The translations under genes were made by a program, and so were the position numbers. From the IMG/VR virus record IMGVR_UViG_3300049259_000403, positions 1 to 36,530 of that record: DNA of 36,530 bases. One strand, written 5' to 3'. The notes under the pieces are model-generated. The model was not told where the DNA came from. It saw only the letters and a program-made list of their open reading frames with translations, and ran no database searches. This document shows, in pieces, positions 29,771 through 36,530 of the stretch (positions are counted from its first letter, which is position 1; each line of letters opens with the position of its first letter). This DNA comes from a virus.

Positions 29771-30303
29771 GCCTCCTCTGGCTCATCCTAGGCGGCCTCA
29801 GGAAGGCCCTGAGCGCCGTTTGGGGCTTCGTGGCCAATCATCCCTGGCAAGCGGCCTGCATCGCCCTCCTGGCGGCGTCTCTGTGGCTCTACGGCGGCAA
29901 ACAAGACGCCTTGGCCGAACGCGACGCCGCCCGGCTCACCATCAAGACCGAGCGCGCGGCCTACGCCAAGGCGCAAGACGACGCTCGCAAGCTCGCGCTG
30001 GCGGAGAAGGCGCGACTGGAACAGATATCGAAGGACAAGGCCCATGCCGCAGACCAAGCGAACACACAGGCTCAAGCTGACGCTCGCGCTCTTGCTGACA
30101 GCTACATTGCCCGGATGCGCGTCAAAGCTGGAGGTTCAACCTGCCCAGCCCTTGCCGCCGCCGAAGATCACGGTGCCGGAGTTCCTGAAAGCCTGCCCAC
30201 CGGTTCCGTCATGGTTGACGACGCTGACGTGCGCTCCTGCTCCGGGGCCGTCGCCTATGCGCTGAAGGCCCATGAGTGGGTGCTTGGGATAGGAGCAGAA
30301 TAA
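29767..30303 (+). CDS. Rz: Inner-membrane spanin (Rz-like)
   Basis: 178 residues. One membrane helix at about 28-43 (A-A-C-I-A-L-L-A-A-S-L-W-L-Y) is followed by a long periplasmic helix (residues 47-112: L-A-E-R-D-A-A-R-L-T, A-Y-A-K-A-Q-D-D-A-R-K-L-A). This is the i-spanin layout. A complete Rz1-type lipoprotein gene lies inside it in the +1 frame. Both together bridge the periplasm and fuse inner and outer membranes in the last step of lysis. The stop overlaps the next gene (TAATG). Confidence 0.88.
   Translation: MSLLWLILGGLRKALSAVWGFVANHPWQAACIALLAASLWLYGGKQDALAERDAARLTIKTERAAYAKAQDDARKLALAEKARLEQISKDKAHAADQANTQAQADARALADSYIARMRVKAGGSTCPALAAAEDHGAGVPESLPTGSVMVDDADVRSCSGAVAYALKAHEWVLGIGAE
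30044..30265 (+). CDS. Rz1: Outer-membrane spanin (Rz1-like), fully embedded in Rz
   Basis: 73 residues in the +1 frame inside Rz, with AAGGA about 9 nt before the ATG. Signal peptide: basic start (M-P-Q-T-K-R-T-H-R-L-K), hydrophobic L-A-L-L-L-T-A-T, lipobox L-P-G-C with Cys at residue 25. The mature part is short and Pro-rich (P-A-Q-P-L-P-P-P-K-I). This matches the o-spanin pattern of lambda Rz1. It ends 38 nt before the Rz end. Confidence 0.85.
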   Translation: MPQTKRTHRLKLTLALLLTATLPGCASKLEVQPAQPLPPPKITVPEFLKACPPVPSWLTTLTCAPAPGPSPMR

Positions 30304-32495
30304 TGCCCCTCGGTCTCCAACTCGGCCTACACCTGGGTCAGAACGGCCCCAGCGGCCCGCCCCAGCCCTCGATCCAGCTATCCGCCAACACGGTAGCGGA
30401 GAACGCATCGACGAACACGGTGATCGGCGCTCTGAGCGTGGCGAACCATACGTCGGGCTCAAGCGGGTGGACGTTCGCCATCACATCACAGACACCGAGC
30501 GGAAAGCTCAACATTTCGGCCGCGAACCTGCGCACGAATGCCGCGCTGGACTACGAGACGAACCCGACGCTTTCGGTGCTGATTACCGCGTCGAAGTCCG
30601 GCCAGACCGATCTCACCCGCACGTTCACGATCAATGTGACCAATGTGCTGGAGGTGACGCTTACCGACCTGGCGCTCGACGATCTGAGCTATGTCGAAGG
30701 CGCGGCGGATAGCGGTTCGATCACCGGCAAGACCAGCGGCTCTACCGTCACCCTCGTCGGCTCGCTCCCGACCGGCCTGACGCTTGATCTCGCGGCCATG
30801 ACCTGGGCTTGGGATGGGACCGGCTCGGTGTCGAGCGGTTCGTTCACGCTGCATGAAACGCATCCCGACGCGGTGGCCCATGACAGCGTGCAGAGTTGGA
30901 CGATCGCGGCTGCCGGCGTTGATCCCAGCTTCTCAGGCCCGACGCTCGTCGCGCAGGCCGATCCGACCGTCTTCCCACCGACGTCCGACTACGAGTTCGA
31001 TGCCTATACCGAAGTCGGCGACAAGCTCCGCATCCAAGCCGACAACGACTTTGCCTTCACCTCACCGCTGGTGAACGACGCCACGGTGACGCTCGACGGC
31101 TCGGGCGACAAGGCGGCGATCAACGCCAAGCTCGCGGGCATCGCATCCGGCACGAACTACATCCGGGCGCGCGTCGAGAAGGCTGGCGGCGAAGTCAGCG
31201 AATGGTCGAACATCATTCAGCACGGCACCGCGGCGGTCCCGACCGTGACCAGCGACACGACGATCGATGTCAACGAAGGCGATCCTCTGCTGGCAACGAT
31301 CACGCTGAGCGGCCCGGTCGCCAACCTGCTGTTCAACGGAACCGATCAGTCGCGGTTCGAGCTCGTAGAAGGTGCGAGGCCGGCATCCACCTTCTCCCTG
31401 CGCTTCATGGACGATGCGGTGAAGGATTTCAGCGCGCCCGACGATTTCGATCTCGACCATGTCTATGACTTCGGCTTCGATATCGTTGGCCTCAACGGCA
31501 AGACTGGCACCCAGGACTTCGCCGTTACCGTGCTTGATCTCGACACGGTCCCGGACGCTTTCAGCTTCACCGATGTCTCCGACGCCGCGCCCGACACGCT
31601 CTATGTCGGCGAAACCACCGTTCTGTCGGGAATATCCGCAGGCTACCATGCGCCGGTCAGCATCAGCGGCGACTGGACCCGCGCCCGCTTCCACAACGGC
31701 ACGTCGTGGGGCTCCTGGCTGACCGATGTCACCGGCGTGACGATGCAAACCGGCTACAAGGCGCAGGTCGAGGTTGAGAGCGCATCCGGCTATTCGAGCG
31801 GTGTGAGCGCAACCCTGACTGTCGGAGGTGTGTCGGACACATTCTCGGTCGTGACGGGTGCAGACCCGAGCGCCGCCAGCATCACGCCCAGCGCTACCGC
31901 GCCGCTGACGGTGGTGGACGCCCCTTATGATTCGGTGTTCCAGAAGACATTCGCATTCGGCGCTGGTCAGCGCGGTGTCGTTATCTGGGACGGCAACAAT
32001 CGCACAATCACCAAGGTCGAGATCGGCGCGGTCGTGCTCACGGTGCCCGAAAAGCGTCACACGGGCGAAGGCCTCTCGGTCTATATCGACAAGACGGGCG
32101 GCTCCGCTGGCAACCAGTTGGTCAAGGTCACGCTCGCCGATGGTTCTAGCTCATTCTACATACAGGCGTTCACCGCGACCGAACTGGGCACGGTGTCGTC
32201 CGCGCCCGAAAAGGCAGCCGGCTACGGCCGCGATACCGAAGCCTTGGCCGCACCTCTGGTCATACCGGACGGCGGCGTAGGCTTGGCGGCGATAATCGCC
32301 CTTGGGCCGCATGGCTACAATTGGACCGTGGGCACCGAAATCATCGAGAGCGTGCTGCTTGATCCAGGGCAGGCGGTCGACCGCGTCCTTTCGACCGCCC
32401 TGGTTACGACCACGTCGACGCCGTCCGCTGACCTCGTGCCGGGCAGCTACCCCTACAGCGCCATGATCGGCGTAAGCTGGAACAAAGCATCATGA
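30303..32495 (+). CDS. Large virion surface protein with cadherin-like domains, 730 aa
   Basis: ATG 30303 overlaps the Rz stop. After a short N-terminal Leu/Gly segment come repeated beta-sandwich domains: about 20-110 (L-S-A-N-T-V-A-E-N-A-S-T-N-T-V-I-G, a cadherin-like opening with L-D-Y-E-T-N-P-T-L), 120-205, and 315-410 (I-D-V-N-E-G-D-P-L-L-A-T-I, with D-L-D-H-V-Y-D-F). More beta domains run to the end. There is no signal peptide. Cadherin-like and Ig-like domains in phage virions usually bind carbohydrate or calcium. It is a likely fibre or capsid/tail decoration protein. The stop overlaps the next gene. Confidence 0.75.
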   Translation: MPLGLQLGLHLGQNGPSGPPQPSIQLSANTVAENASTNTVIGALSVANHTSGSSGWTFAITSQTPSGKLNISAANLRTNAALDYETNPTLSVLITASKSGQTDLTRTFTINVTNVLEVTLTDLALDDLSYVEGAADSGSITGKTSGSTVTLVGSLPTGLTLDLAAMTWAWDGTGSVSSGSFTLHETHPDAVAHDSVQSWTIAAAGVDPSFSGPTLVAQADPTVFPPTSDYEFDAYTEVGDKLRIQADNDFAFTSPLVNDATVTLDGSGDKAAINAKLAGIASGTNYIRARVEKAGGEVSEWSNIIQHGTAAVPTVTSDTTIDVNEGDPLLATITLSGPVANLLFNGTDQSRFELVEGARPASTFSLRFMDDAVKDFSAPDDFDLDHVYDFGFDIVGLNGKTGTQDFAVTVLDLDTVPDAFSFTDVSDAAPDTLYVGETTVLSGISAGYHAPVSISGDWTRARFHNGTSWGSWLTDVTGVTMQTGYKAQVEVESASGYSSGVSATLTVGGVSDTFSVVTGADPSAASITPSATAPLTVVDAPYDSVFQKTFAFGAGQRGVVIWDGNNRTITKVEIGAVVLTVPEKRHTGEGLSVYIDKTGGSAGNQLVKVTLADGSSSFYIQAFTATELGTVSSAPEKAAGYGRDTEALAAPLVIPDGGVGLAAIIALGPHGYNWTVGTEIIESVLLDPGQAVDRVLSTALVTTTSTPSADLVPGSYPYSAMIGVSWNKAS

Positions 32496-35263
32496 GAAAC
32501 GGCAGCACCCTCCTTGGTGATTTCGATTGGGAATCTAGCCGCCACGGCTCGCTCGGTTGGACAACCCACGCCCACGGCTCGGCTGATGGTCAATACGTCG
32601 TGTTCGGCGCCGATGTCGCGCCGCTGGCCATCAAGCATGTCGATGACGAAGAATGTCGCATGCTGGTTCTGCCCGGGCGGGGCTTCGACGATGTGATCGG
32701 TCTCGGCGATCACGTCTTCACGCTTGGCGTGCCGAATGGAACCGAGGGCAGCTATCACGGGGCTTTCGGCGGCACGAGCAACCAGATCGTCTGGATGACC
32801 TATGGGGACTCGGTCTATGTCACAACCGATGTCCATGCGGCTGAGCCGCAGTTCACCAAGACCGCCATAACCGGGATGCCCGTGCATTCGAATGGCGGGC
32901 TTGGGCGCGTGTTTGGCAAGAAGGGCGCGCCCGATCCGGTCAACGACAAGGTCTATTACATCTTCATGGGCCAAGCCGGCCTGCACTACACGCTCGACCA
33001 AGGCGCGACGAAAGTCTCGCCGGGATGGTGTCCAGCACCGAGCCATCCCATCGCCGATACGACGGGGCGCTACGGCTTGATCTCGATAGACCCCGCCAGC
33101 GCCATGACGGCGGCCGGAGCAACGTCGCGCCGCAGCCGCATCGCCTTCGCGCCGAGCGGCCAGGGCATCTGGCTTTCGACAGATGGCGGGGCGAGCGGGA
33201 CCAAGATCAGCAACACCGTGCATTACGTCAGCGCTGCGCCGAGCGACAGCGTGGGGGCGAATGGCGACTATTACGTCAACACCACTACGCACAAGATTTT
33301 CGGACCCAAAGCCTCGGGCGCATGGCCGGGCGGTGCCGGGGCAGATGTTGCTCCGGGCGGCGCAACGGTGTTCTATGGCACCGACCCAATCTATGCCGTG
33401 TCAGGGGGTGCGAACGGCAACTACTATCTTCGCCAGGGTACGGAGCAGTTGTTCGGACCGAAGGCTTCGGGCACGTGGCCCGGCGTCTTAGATTTCAGCT
33501 TACCCGCTGGCATCACAGGCCCTTCGATCATCGACGCGGTCTCGGCGATGGAGTGGGTTGGCAGCAAGCTCTACGTCGCAGCGATTAACAAGTTCACGTC
33601 GAACCCCGAGCTTGTCCGCAACCTGCATTGCTACGACGCTAGCGCTGGAACCTGGTCGAAAGTCGACACCGCCACGCAGGCAAATATCCCCGTGCAGTGC
33701 CTGACGAAAGATCCGCGCTTCACGAATGGGCTGTTCTGCTGGCTTCAGAACAACGAATTCCTCCACACTCAGGATGGTTCGACATTCGTGGAGTGGTTCG
33801 GCAATAATTATGGCCCGACCGGCAATAAAGCGAGCGGCGTCTGCCGCACGAAGCCGCGGTTCCGCCCTCGCGTCGCCGCCAAATTTCGTTACCAGGGGGC
33901 CGGATTTGCGGTAAGCGACCCGTGCGTAGTCGGCGATTACATCTATATGCCGACCGGTCTTGGCCCCTTGCGCACCCTGCTTGCCGATTTCCCTCTGACC
34001 GGCGCGCTGGGCGATAACGCCGACCCTAACACCAGCACCAAGTGGCCGCTGTGGGAAGAGGACTGCGCGAACTTCGAGCTGGTCGTAGCGCAGATGGCCC
34101 TGTTCGTGGAAGGCGACGACGAAGTCACCCTCTGGTGTGGCGGTCAGGATATCGCCATTCCGCTCTGGGAGGATGGCAGGCGTGGTCATCGTGCAACGGT
34201 CTATAGCTTCCCTTCGGACGGCTCGCTCAGCGACATTCACTGCATGGCGCAGGGCTCGGCCCCGAGCTGGGCCGTTGGCCGCCGAACACGAGCGACCGGG
34301 AACGTGGTGCCGGGCTTTTGCTACACGACCGACAATCAGAAGTGGCATAACATGCCCAATCAGCCTGCGCAGGGCGATGCGGCCGTCTACGAATCAGGCG
34401 GCTGCGCCGCTGGTCCGCTAGGAGAGGCGCTGTGCTTCCCTGGTCGCTACGGCGGCAACCCGATGGGGACGAGGGATTTCGGCGCTACTGCATGGGTATC
34501 GCTTCGCTTCTGGATCGGCGGGACCGAGTTGGACATGAGCGACTGGATCACCAACGAGATGGCGAACGGCTTCCAAGGCTCTAACTTTTCAAATATGCAT
34601 CATCTCGTCTGGCACGATAACGCTCACCCGGGGAACTACTACTGCGTCAATATTGGCGCATCCAACACGCCCGCCGATACAGGTGACTGGGTGACAGACC
34701 CGCTCGGGTGGGCCGGTATCTACCACATGGCGCCGGGCGACTGGCCCAACTTCCGCCGCGTTTACGCCGGCCATCCCAACCATACGGCTAACTTTGCCCT
34801 CTACGACGCCAAATTGATCGGTGACGGCAATGGCGACCTGTTCTTCAAAACCAATTATCTGCCGCAGGATGCGAAGAGCCAGCATGTTCACCTCGCGCGC
34901 TTCAATATGACGACGTGGCAAAAGACCTTGCTTACCAACCTCACGAACGTGGTTAGCTTCGCCTTCGGCGCGCCGTTTCCTGGCGACAGCCAAAAGTGTC
35001 TCTGGGCACTTGGCTGGAAGCCGCTCTCGCAAAGCGATGCCGACAATCCGGCCATCCCACCCGACCGCGGCGATTTCGGCCTCTGGTATTGCCGCGACCA
35101 CGATCAGGCGACTCCGACATTCGTCGGCCCGTTCAGTGTCGACACAGAGAACTTGGGCTTCATGAGCTACATCGACGCGCATCCCACCGAGTTCGGCGTG
35201 ATCGCAGGCGCGCTTCACACACGCGGGCACGCGCTGGGGCGCTACAAGATGCGTGCCAACTAA
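32492..35263 (+). CDS. Very large beta-propeller-like tail/adhesin protein, 923 aa
   Basis: ATG 32492 overlaps the previous stop (ATGA). The sequence is beta-rich with many Asp-box-like and W-rich turns: I-W-L-S-T-D-G-G-A-S-G, Y-T-L-D-Q-G-A-T-K, H-T-Q-D-G-S-T-F and C-Y-T-T-D-N-Q-K-W, as in BNR/sialidase-type or xyloglucanase-type propellers. Two copies of a G-A-N-G-x-Y-Y ... G-P-K-A-S-G-x-W-P-G segment, common in phage fibres, lie at 33254 and 33407. It probably binds or hydrolyses host surface glycan. No signal peptide. Catalytic residues cannot be assigned. Confidence 0.75.
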   Translation: MRNGSTLLGDFDWESSRHGSLGWTTHAHGSADGQYVVFGADVAPLAIKHVDDEECRMLVLPGRGFDDVIGLGDHVFTLGVPNGTEGSYHGAFGGTSNQIVWMTYGDSVYVTTDVHAAEPQFTKTAITGMPVHSNGGLGRVFGKKGAPDPVNDKVYYIFMGQAGLHYTLDQGATKVSPGWCPAPSHPIADTTGRYGLISIDPASAMTAAGATSRRSRIAFAPSGQGIWLSTDGGASGTKISNTVHYVSAAPSDSVGANGDYYVNTTTHKIFGPKASGAWPGGAGADVAPGGATVFYGTDPIYAVSGGANGNYYLRQGTEQLFGPKASGTWPGVLDFSLPAGITGPSIIDAVSAMEWVGSKLYVAAINKFTSNPELVRNLHCYDASAGTWSKVDTATQANIPVQCLTKDPRFTNGLFCWLQNNEFLHTQDGSTFVEWFGNNYGPTGNKASGVCRTKPRFRPRVAAKFRYQGAGFAVSDPCVVGDYIYMPTGLGPLRTLLADFPLTGALGDNADPNTSTKWPLWEEDCANFELVVAQMALFVEGDDEVTLWCGGQDIAIPLWEDGRRGHRATVYSFPSDGSLSDIHCMAQGSAPSWAVGRRTRATGNVVPGFCYTTDNQKWHNMPNQPAQGDAAVYESGGCAAGPLGEALCFPGRYGGNPMGTRDFGATAWVSLRFWIGGTELDMSDWITNEMANGFQGSNFSNMHHLVWHDNAHPGNYYCVNIGASNTPADTGDWVTDPLGWAGIYHMAPGDWPNFRRVYAGHPNHTANFALYDAKLIGDGNGDLFFKTNYLPQDAKSQHVHLARFNMTTWQKTLLTNLTNVVSFAFGAPFPGDSQKCLWALGWKPLSQSDADNPAIPPDRGDFGLWYCRDHDQATPTFVGPFSVDTENLGFMSYIDAHPTEFGVIAGALHTRGHALGRYKMRAN
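33254..33484 (+). repeat. Two copies of a fibre G-A-N-G-x-Y-Y / G-P-K-A-S-G repeat
   Basis: The first copy (33254-33331) and second copy (33407-33484) are 26 codons each, 153 bp apart. They share G-A-N-G at the start, Y-Y and F-G-P-K-A-S-G at the same positions, and W-P-G at the end. This segment type recurs in phage fibre proteins. Confidence 0.7.
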
Positions 35264-35278
35264 GGACACTTGTCTCGT

Positions 35279-35306
35279 TTGACGACGATCGCGCATCGGA
35301 TAGTCT
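35279..35306 (+). promoter_or_regulatory. Possible own promoter of the PEP-CTERM gene
   Basis: TTGACG (35279-35284), 16 nt, then TAGTCT (35301-35306), followed by AGGGGAGA as ribosome-binding site and ATG at 35330. The -10 match is moderate. An own promoter would let this gene be expressed in the lysogen independently of the late operon. Confidence 0.4.
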
Positions 35307-35329
35307 CCCGGCGTCAGGGGAGATTAACT

Positions 35330-35836
35330 ATGCGATTCGTTTTGATGCTTGCCGCGGCATTGTCGCTGGTCTCGATCACGCCGCGAGCAAACGCCGCATC
35401 TATCTTCGTGTCGGGAATCGTGACGGGTTATAACTCTATCTGGACCTGCACGCCCGGGGCACCGATCCCCTGCGATTTTAAATCGACCGGCACGCCTTCA
35501 TTCGCCGTTGGCGGTCAAATTCCGATTTCCGACCCGATAGAGGGTTTGAACACCTTCGATTTCTACTTCCAGGGCCCGCACGAAGGCTTCTCCGGTCAAT
35601 TCAGCTACATCGGCGGTGTGCTCACGCCGATATTGCTGAGCTATTTGCAGTACACGTGTCCAGCAAGCCCCACTCCCGGCTGCATCGATCGCGGAGGTAG
35701 CACTACGTCGTTTCAGATCGGTGCAAGCTTCCCAACGGTTCCGGGCGTCCCCGAACCGACCACATGGCTCCTCATGCTGATAGGCTTCGGCGCGATCGGC
35801 TATGCGATCCGGCGACCTCAACTTCGTCTAGCCTGA
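35330..35836 (+). CDS. PEP-CTERM sorting-signal protein (exported cargo)
   Basis: ATG 35330 has AGGGGAGA upstream; 168 residues. A signal peptide (M-R-F-V-L-M-L-A-A-A-L-S-L-V, cleavage likely after A-N-A near residue 22) is followed by a small beta-rich domain with four Cys (W-T-C, I-P-C, Y-T-C, G-C-I). The C-terminus has V-P-E-P-T-T-W, then L-L-M-L-I-G-F-G-A-I-G-Y-A-I and R-R: the tripartite PEP-CTERM signal (PEP motif, membrane helix, basic end) handled by exosortase/EpsH systems in Gram-negative exopolysaccharide producers. It would be exported and processed by the host's exosortase. It follows the late genes with its own likely promoter. Confidence 0.88.
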   Translation: MRFVLMLAAALSLVSITPRANAASIFVSGIVTGYNSIWTCTPGAPIPCDFKSTGTPSFAVGGQIPISDPIEGLNTFDFYFQGPHEGFSGQFSYIGGVLTPILLSYLQYTCPASPTPGCIDRGGSTTSFQIGASFPTVPGVPEPTTWLLMLIGFGAIGYAIRRPQLRLA

Positions 35837-35933
35837 GACAATACCGCGCCAGCTCTTCCACATCCTCATCGGTAAAGCCGTTGAGCCACTTAAAAAGCTC
35901 GTATTGCTGGCGGTCGATGTCGGGTTTGGTCAT
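35772..35933 (-). CDS. Small hypothetical protein, 53 aa, antisense to the PEP-CTERM 3' end
   Basis: ATG 35933 reads M-T-K-P-D-I-D-R-Q-Q-Y-E-L-F-K-W-L-N-G-F-T-D-E-D-V, a plausible helical protein, through the 136-bp gap and 65 bp into the PEP-CTERM gene on the other strand, ending at TCA 35772-35774. A weak AGG lies upstream. The N-terminal 30 residues look coding; the Ser/Arg-rich tail opposite the PEP-CTERM gene less so. It follows the HNH gene in the same direction. Confidence 0.4.
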   Translation of the reverse strand: MTKPDIDRQQYELFKWLNGFTDEDVEELARYCLRLDEVEVAGSHSRSRRSLSA

Positions 35934-35969
35934 GCGCCTGATCTGCTGAAGTGGCTCGATGCTGGAAAG

Positions 35970-36530
35970 CTAAAAGCGGTCAGTGAACCCCATCAGTTTA
36001 CGCTCACGCTGAATGACTGCCTTTGCCTCTTCAACGGTATCGAACGTGCCAAAGTAGTGCACCTTATCTTTGAGCCAAAGGCGAGCGACATATCGTCTGG
36101 GGGTAGGAGATTTATAAACGCCCACCGCCCCGCTGGCGGCCCGGTTCGGGTTGTATTTCCGATTCCGTTGGTTGCCAACCTGACTGACATCCCTGAGATT
36201 TTCGATCCGGTTGTCGCCTGGGTTACCATTGATATGATCAATTACGCATTGGGGCCAGTCGCCTGTGTAAATACACCATATCACGCGGTGGGCTTGCATC
36301 TCACCCCAGGGGGATATCTTTAAAGTGCGATAGCCCTCTACACCTGTCCTTCCCGCTAGTTTGCCGGCATTGCCCGAATTCCATGATTTCATGGTCCAAA
36401 TCGCGCGAGCGGGTGTATGATGGGCGAAATGAGTGATCTCGCGAGTGCGCCAAATCAAATCCCCTGTTTCTGGATTGTAGTCGAGCAATTGACGTAAAAG
36501 GGCAGCGGTGGGTAAGTCGCGCTCAGCCAT
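35970..36530 (-). CDS. HNH endonuclease with AP2 domain (homing-type)
   Basis: 186 residues, complete; the ATG is the last three bases of the window. The N-terminus L-R-Q-L-L-D-Y-N-P-E-T-G-D-L-I-W is the usual start of this family. The HNH core is A-H-R-V-I-W (His81) ... V-I-D-H-I-N-G-N (Asp98, His99, Asn101) ... D-N-R-I-E-N-L-R (Asn107, Asn111). An AP2-type DNA-binding domain follows (about 136-175: G-V-Y-K-S, then Y-V-A-R-L-W, Y-F-G-T-F-D-T-V-E-E-A). Such free-standing HNH-AP2 enzymes nick or cut DNA and spread by homing between phage genomes. It is transcribed against the late genes. Confidence 0.93.
   Translation of the reverse strand: MAERDLPTAALLRQLLDYNPETGDLIWRTREITHFAHHTPARAIWTMKSWNSGNAGKLAGRTGVEGYRTLKISPWGEMQAHRVIWCIYTGDWPQCVIDHINGNPGDNRIENLRDVSQVGNQRNRKYNPNRAASGAVGVYKSPTPRRYVARLWLKDKVHYFGTFDTVEEAKAVIQRERKLMGFTDRF

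Noticed and set aside
31062-32060. 332-codon minus-strand ORF
   Set aside because: It is antisense to the cadherin-like protein gene and has shadow composition; the plus-strand frame has clear domain repeats.
1-36530. Integrase, attachment sites, tRNA genes, CRISPR array
   Set aside because: I looked for tyrosine or serine recombinase motifs, tRNA-like cloverleafs and regular direct repeats and saw none. An integrase may lie beyond the left edge.

Overview
The window is one continuous stretch of a temperate, tailed phage or prophage with podovirus-type morphology, most likely infecting a GC-rich alphaproteobacterium of the Sphingomonadales. This host guess is an inference from the GC-rich codon use, the mix of gene families and a PEP-CTERM cargo protein. 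No integrase, tRNA or CRISPR was seen. The left edge cuts through a leftward gene. The right edge ends exactly on the start codon of a leftward HNH endonuclease gene.

Layout. (1) 1-1741, minus strand: an operon of five small, unrecognised proteins. (2) 1790-3060: the lysis/lysogeny switch. A HTH-S24 repressor and an overlapping lipoprotein gene run left, and a small Cro-like gene runs right. Four 16-bp sites of the form GTTG-N8-CAAC flank these genes, and two of them fill the -35/-10 spacer of the inferred leftward and rightward promoters. (3) 3057-10942, plus strand: early genes. These are a Dam-type methyltransferase, a possible CII-like regulator, an ERF/YqaJ/SSB recombination set, an HNH-like protein, DUF1367, RusA, a DUF1376 replication protein, a TOPRIM-helicase with its zinc ribbon in another frame, and a possible late regulator. 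(4) 10943-11295: a control region with a possible promoter, a strong hairpin terminator and a 26-codon membrane peptide. (5) 11296-27657: packaging and virion genes. They run terminase, two related small proteins, portal, scaffold, SU10-like (DUF5309) capsid, adaptor, nozzle, collar protein, GNAT-like protein, S74-domain protein, internal virion proteins with a lytic transglycosylase, and a beta-helix tailspike. (6) 27639-28525, minus strand: a two-gene island (methyltransferase and small membrane protein) opposed to the late operon. (7) 28561-30303: the lysis cassette (coiled-coil/TM protein, GH24 endolysin, holin, Rz with an embedded Rz1). (8) 30303-35263: two very large surface proteins, one with cadherin-like domains and one beta-propeller-like. 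(9) 35330-36530: a PEP-CTERM protein with its own possible promoter, a small antisense ORF and an HNH-AP2 endonuclease.

How it works together. In the lysogen the repressor would hold both early promoters through the shared operators while its own operon makes the lipoprotein, a candidate surface or exclusion factor. After induction the rightward genes handle recombination and replication. Late genes are then read through a promoter-hairpin control region, with a second hairpin after the capsid gene. Genes are packed by ATGA/TGATG overlaps, so translational coupling is pervasive. Two apparent +1 frame breaks, in the primase zinc ribbon and in the virion transglycosylase, both fall on T-runs. 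They are either recoding sites or single-base sequence errors.
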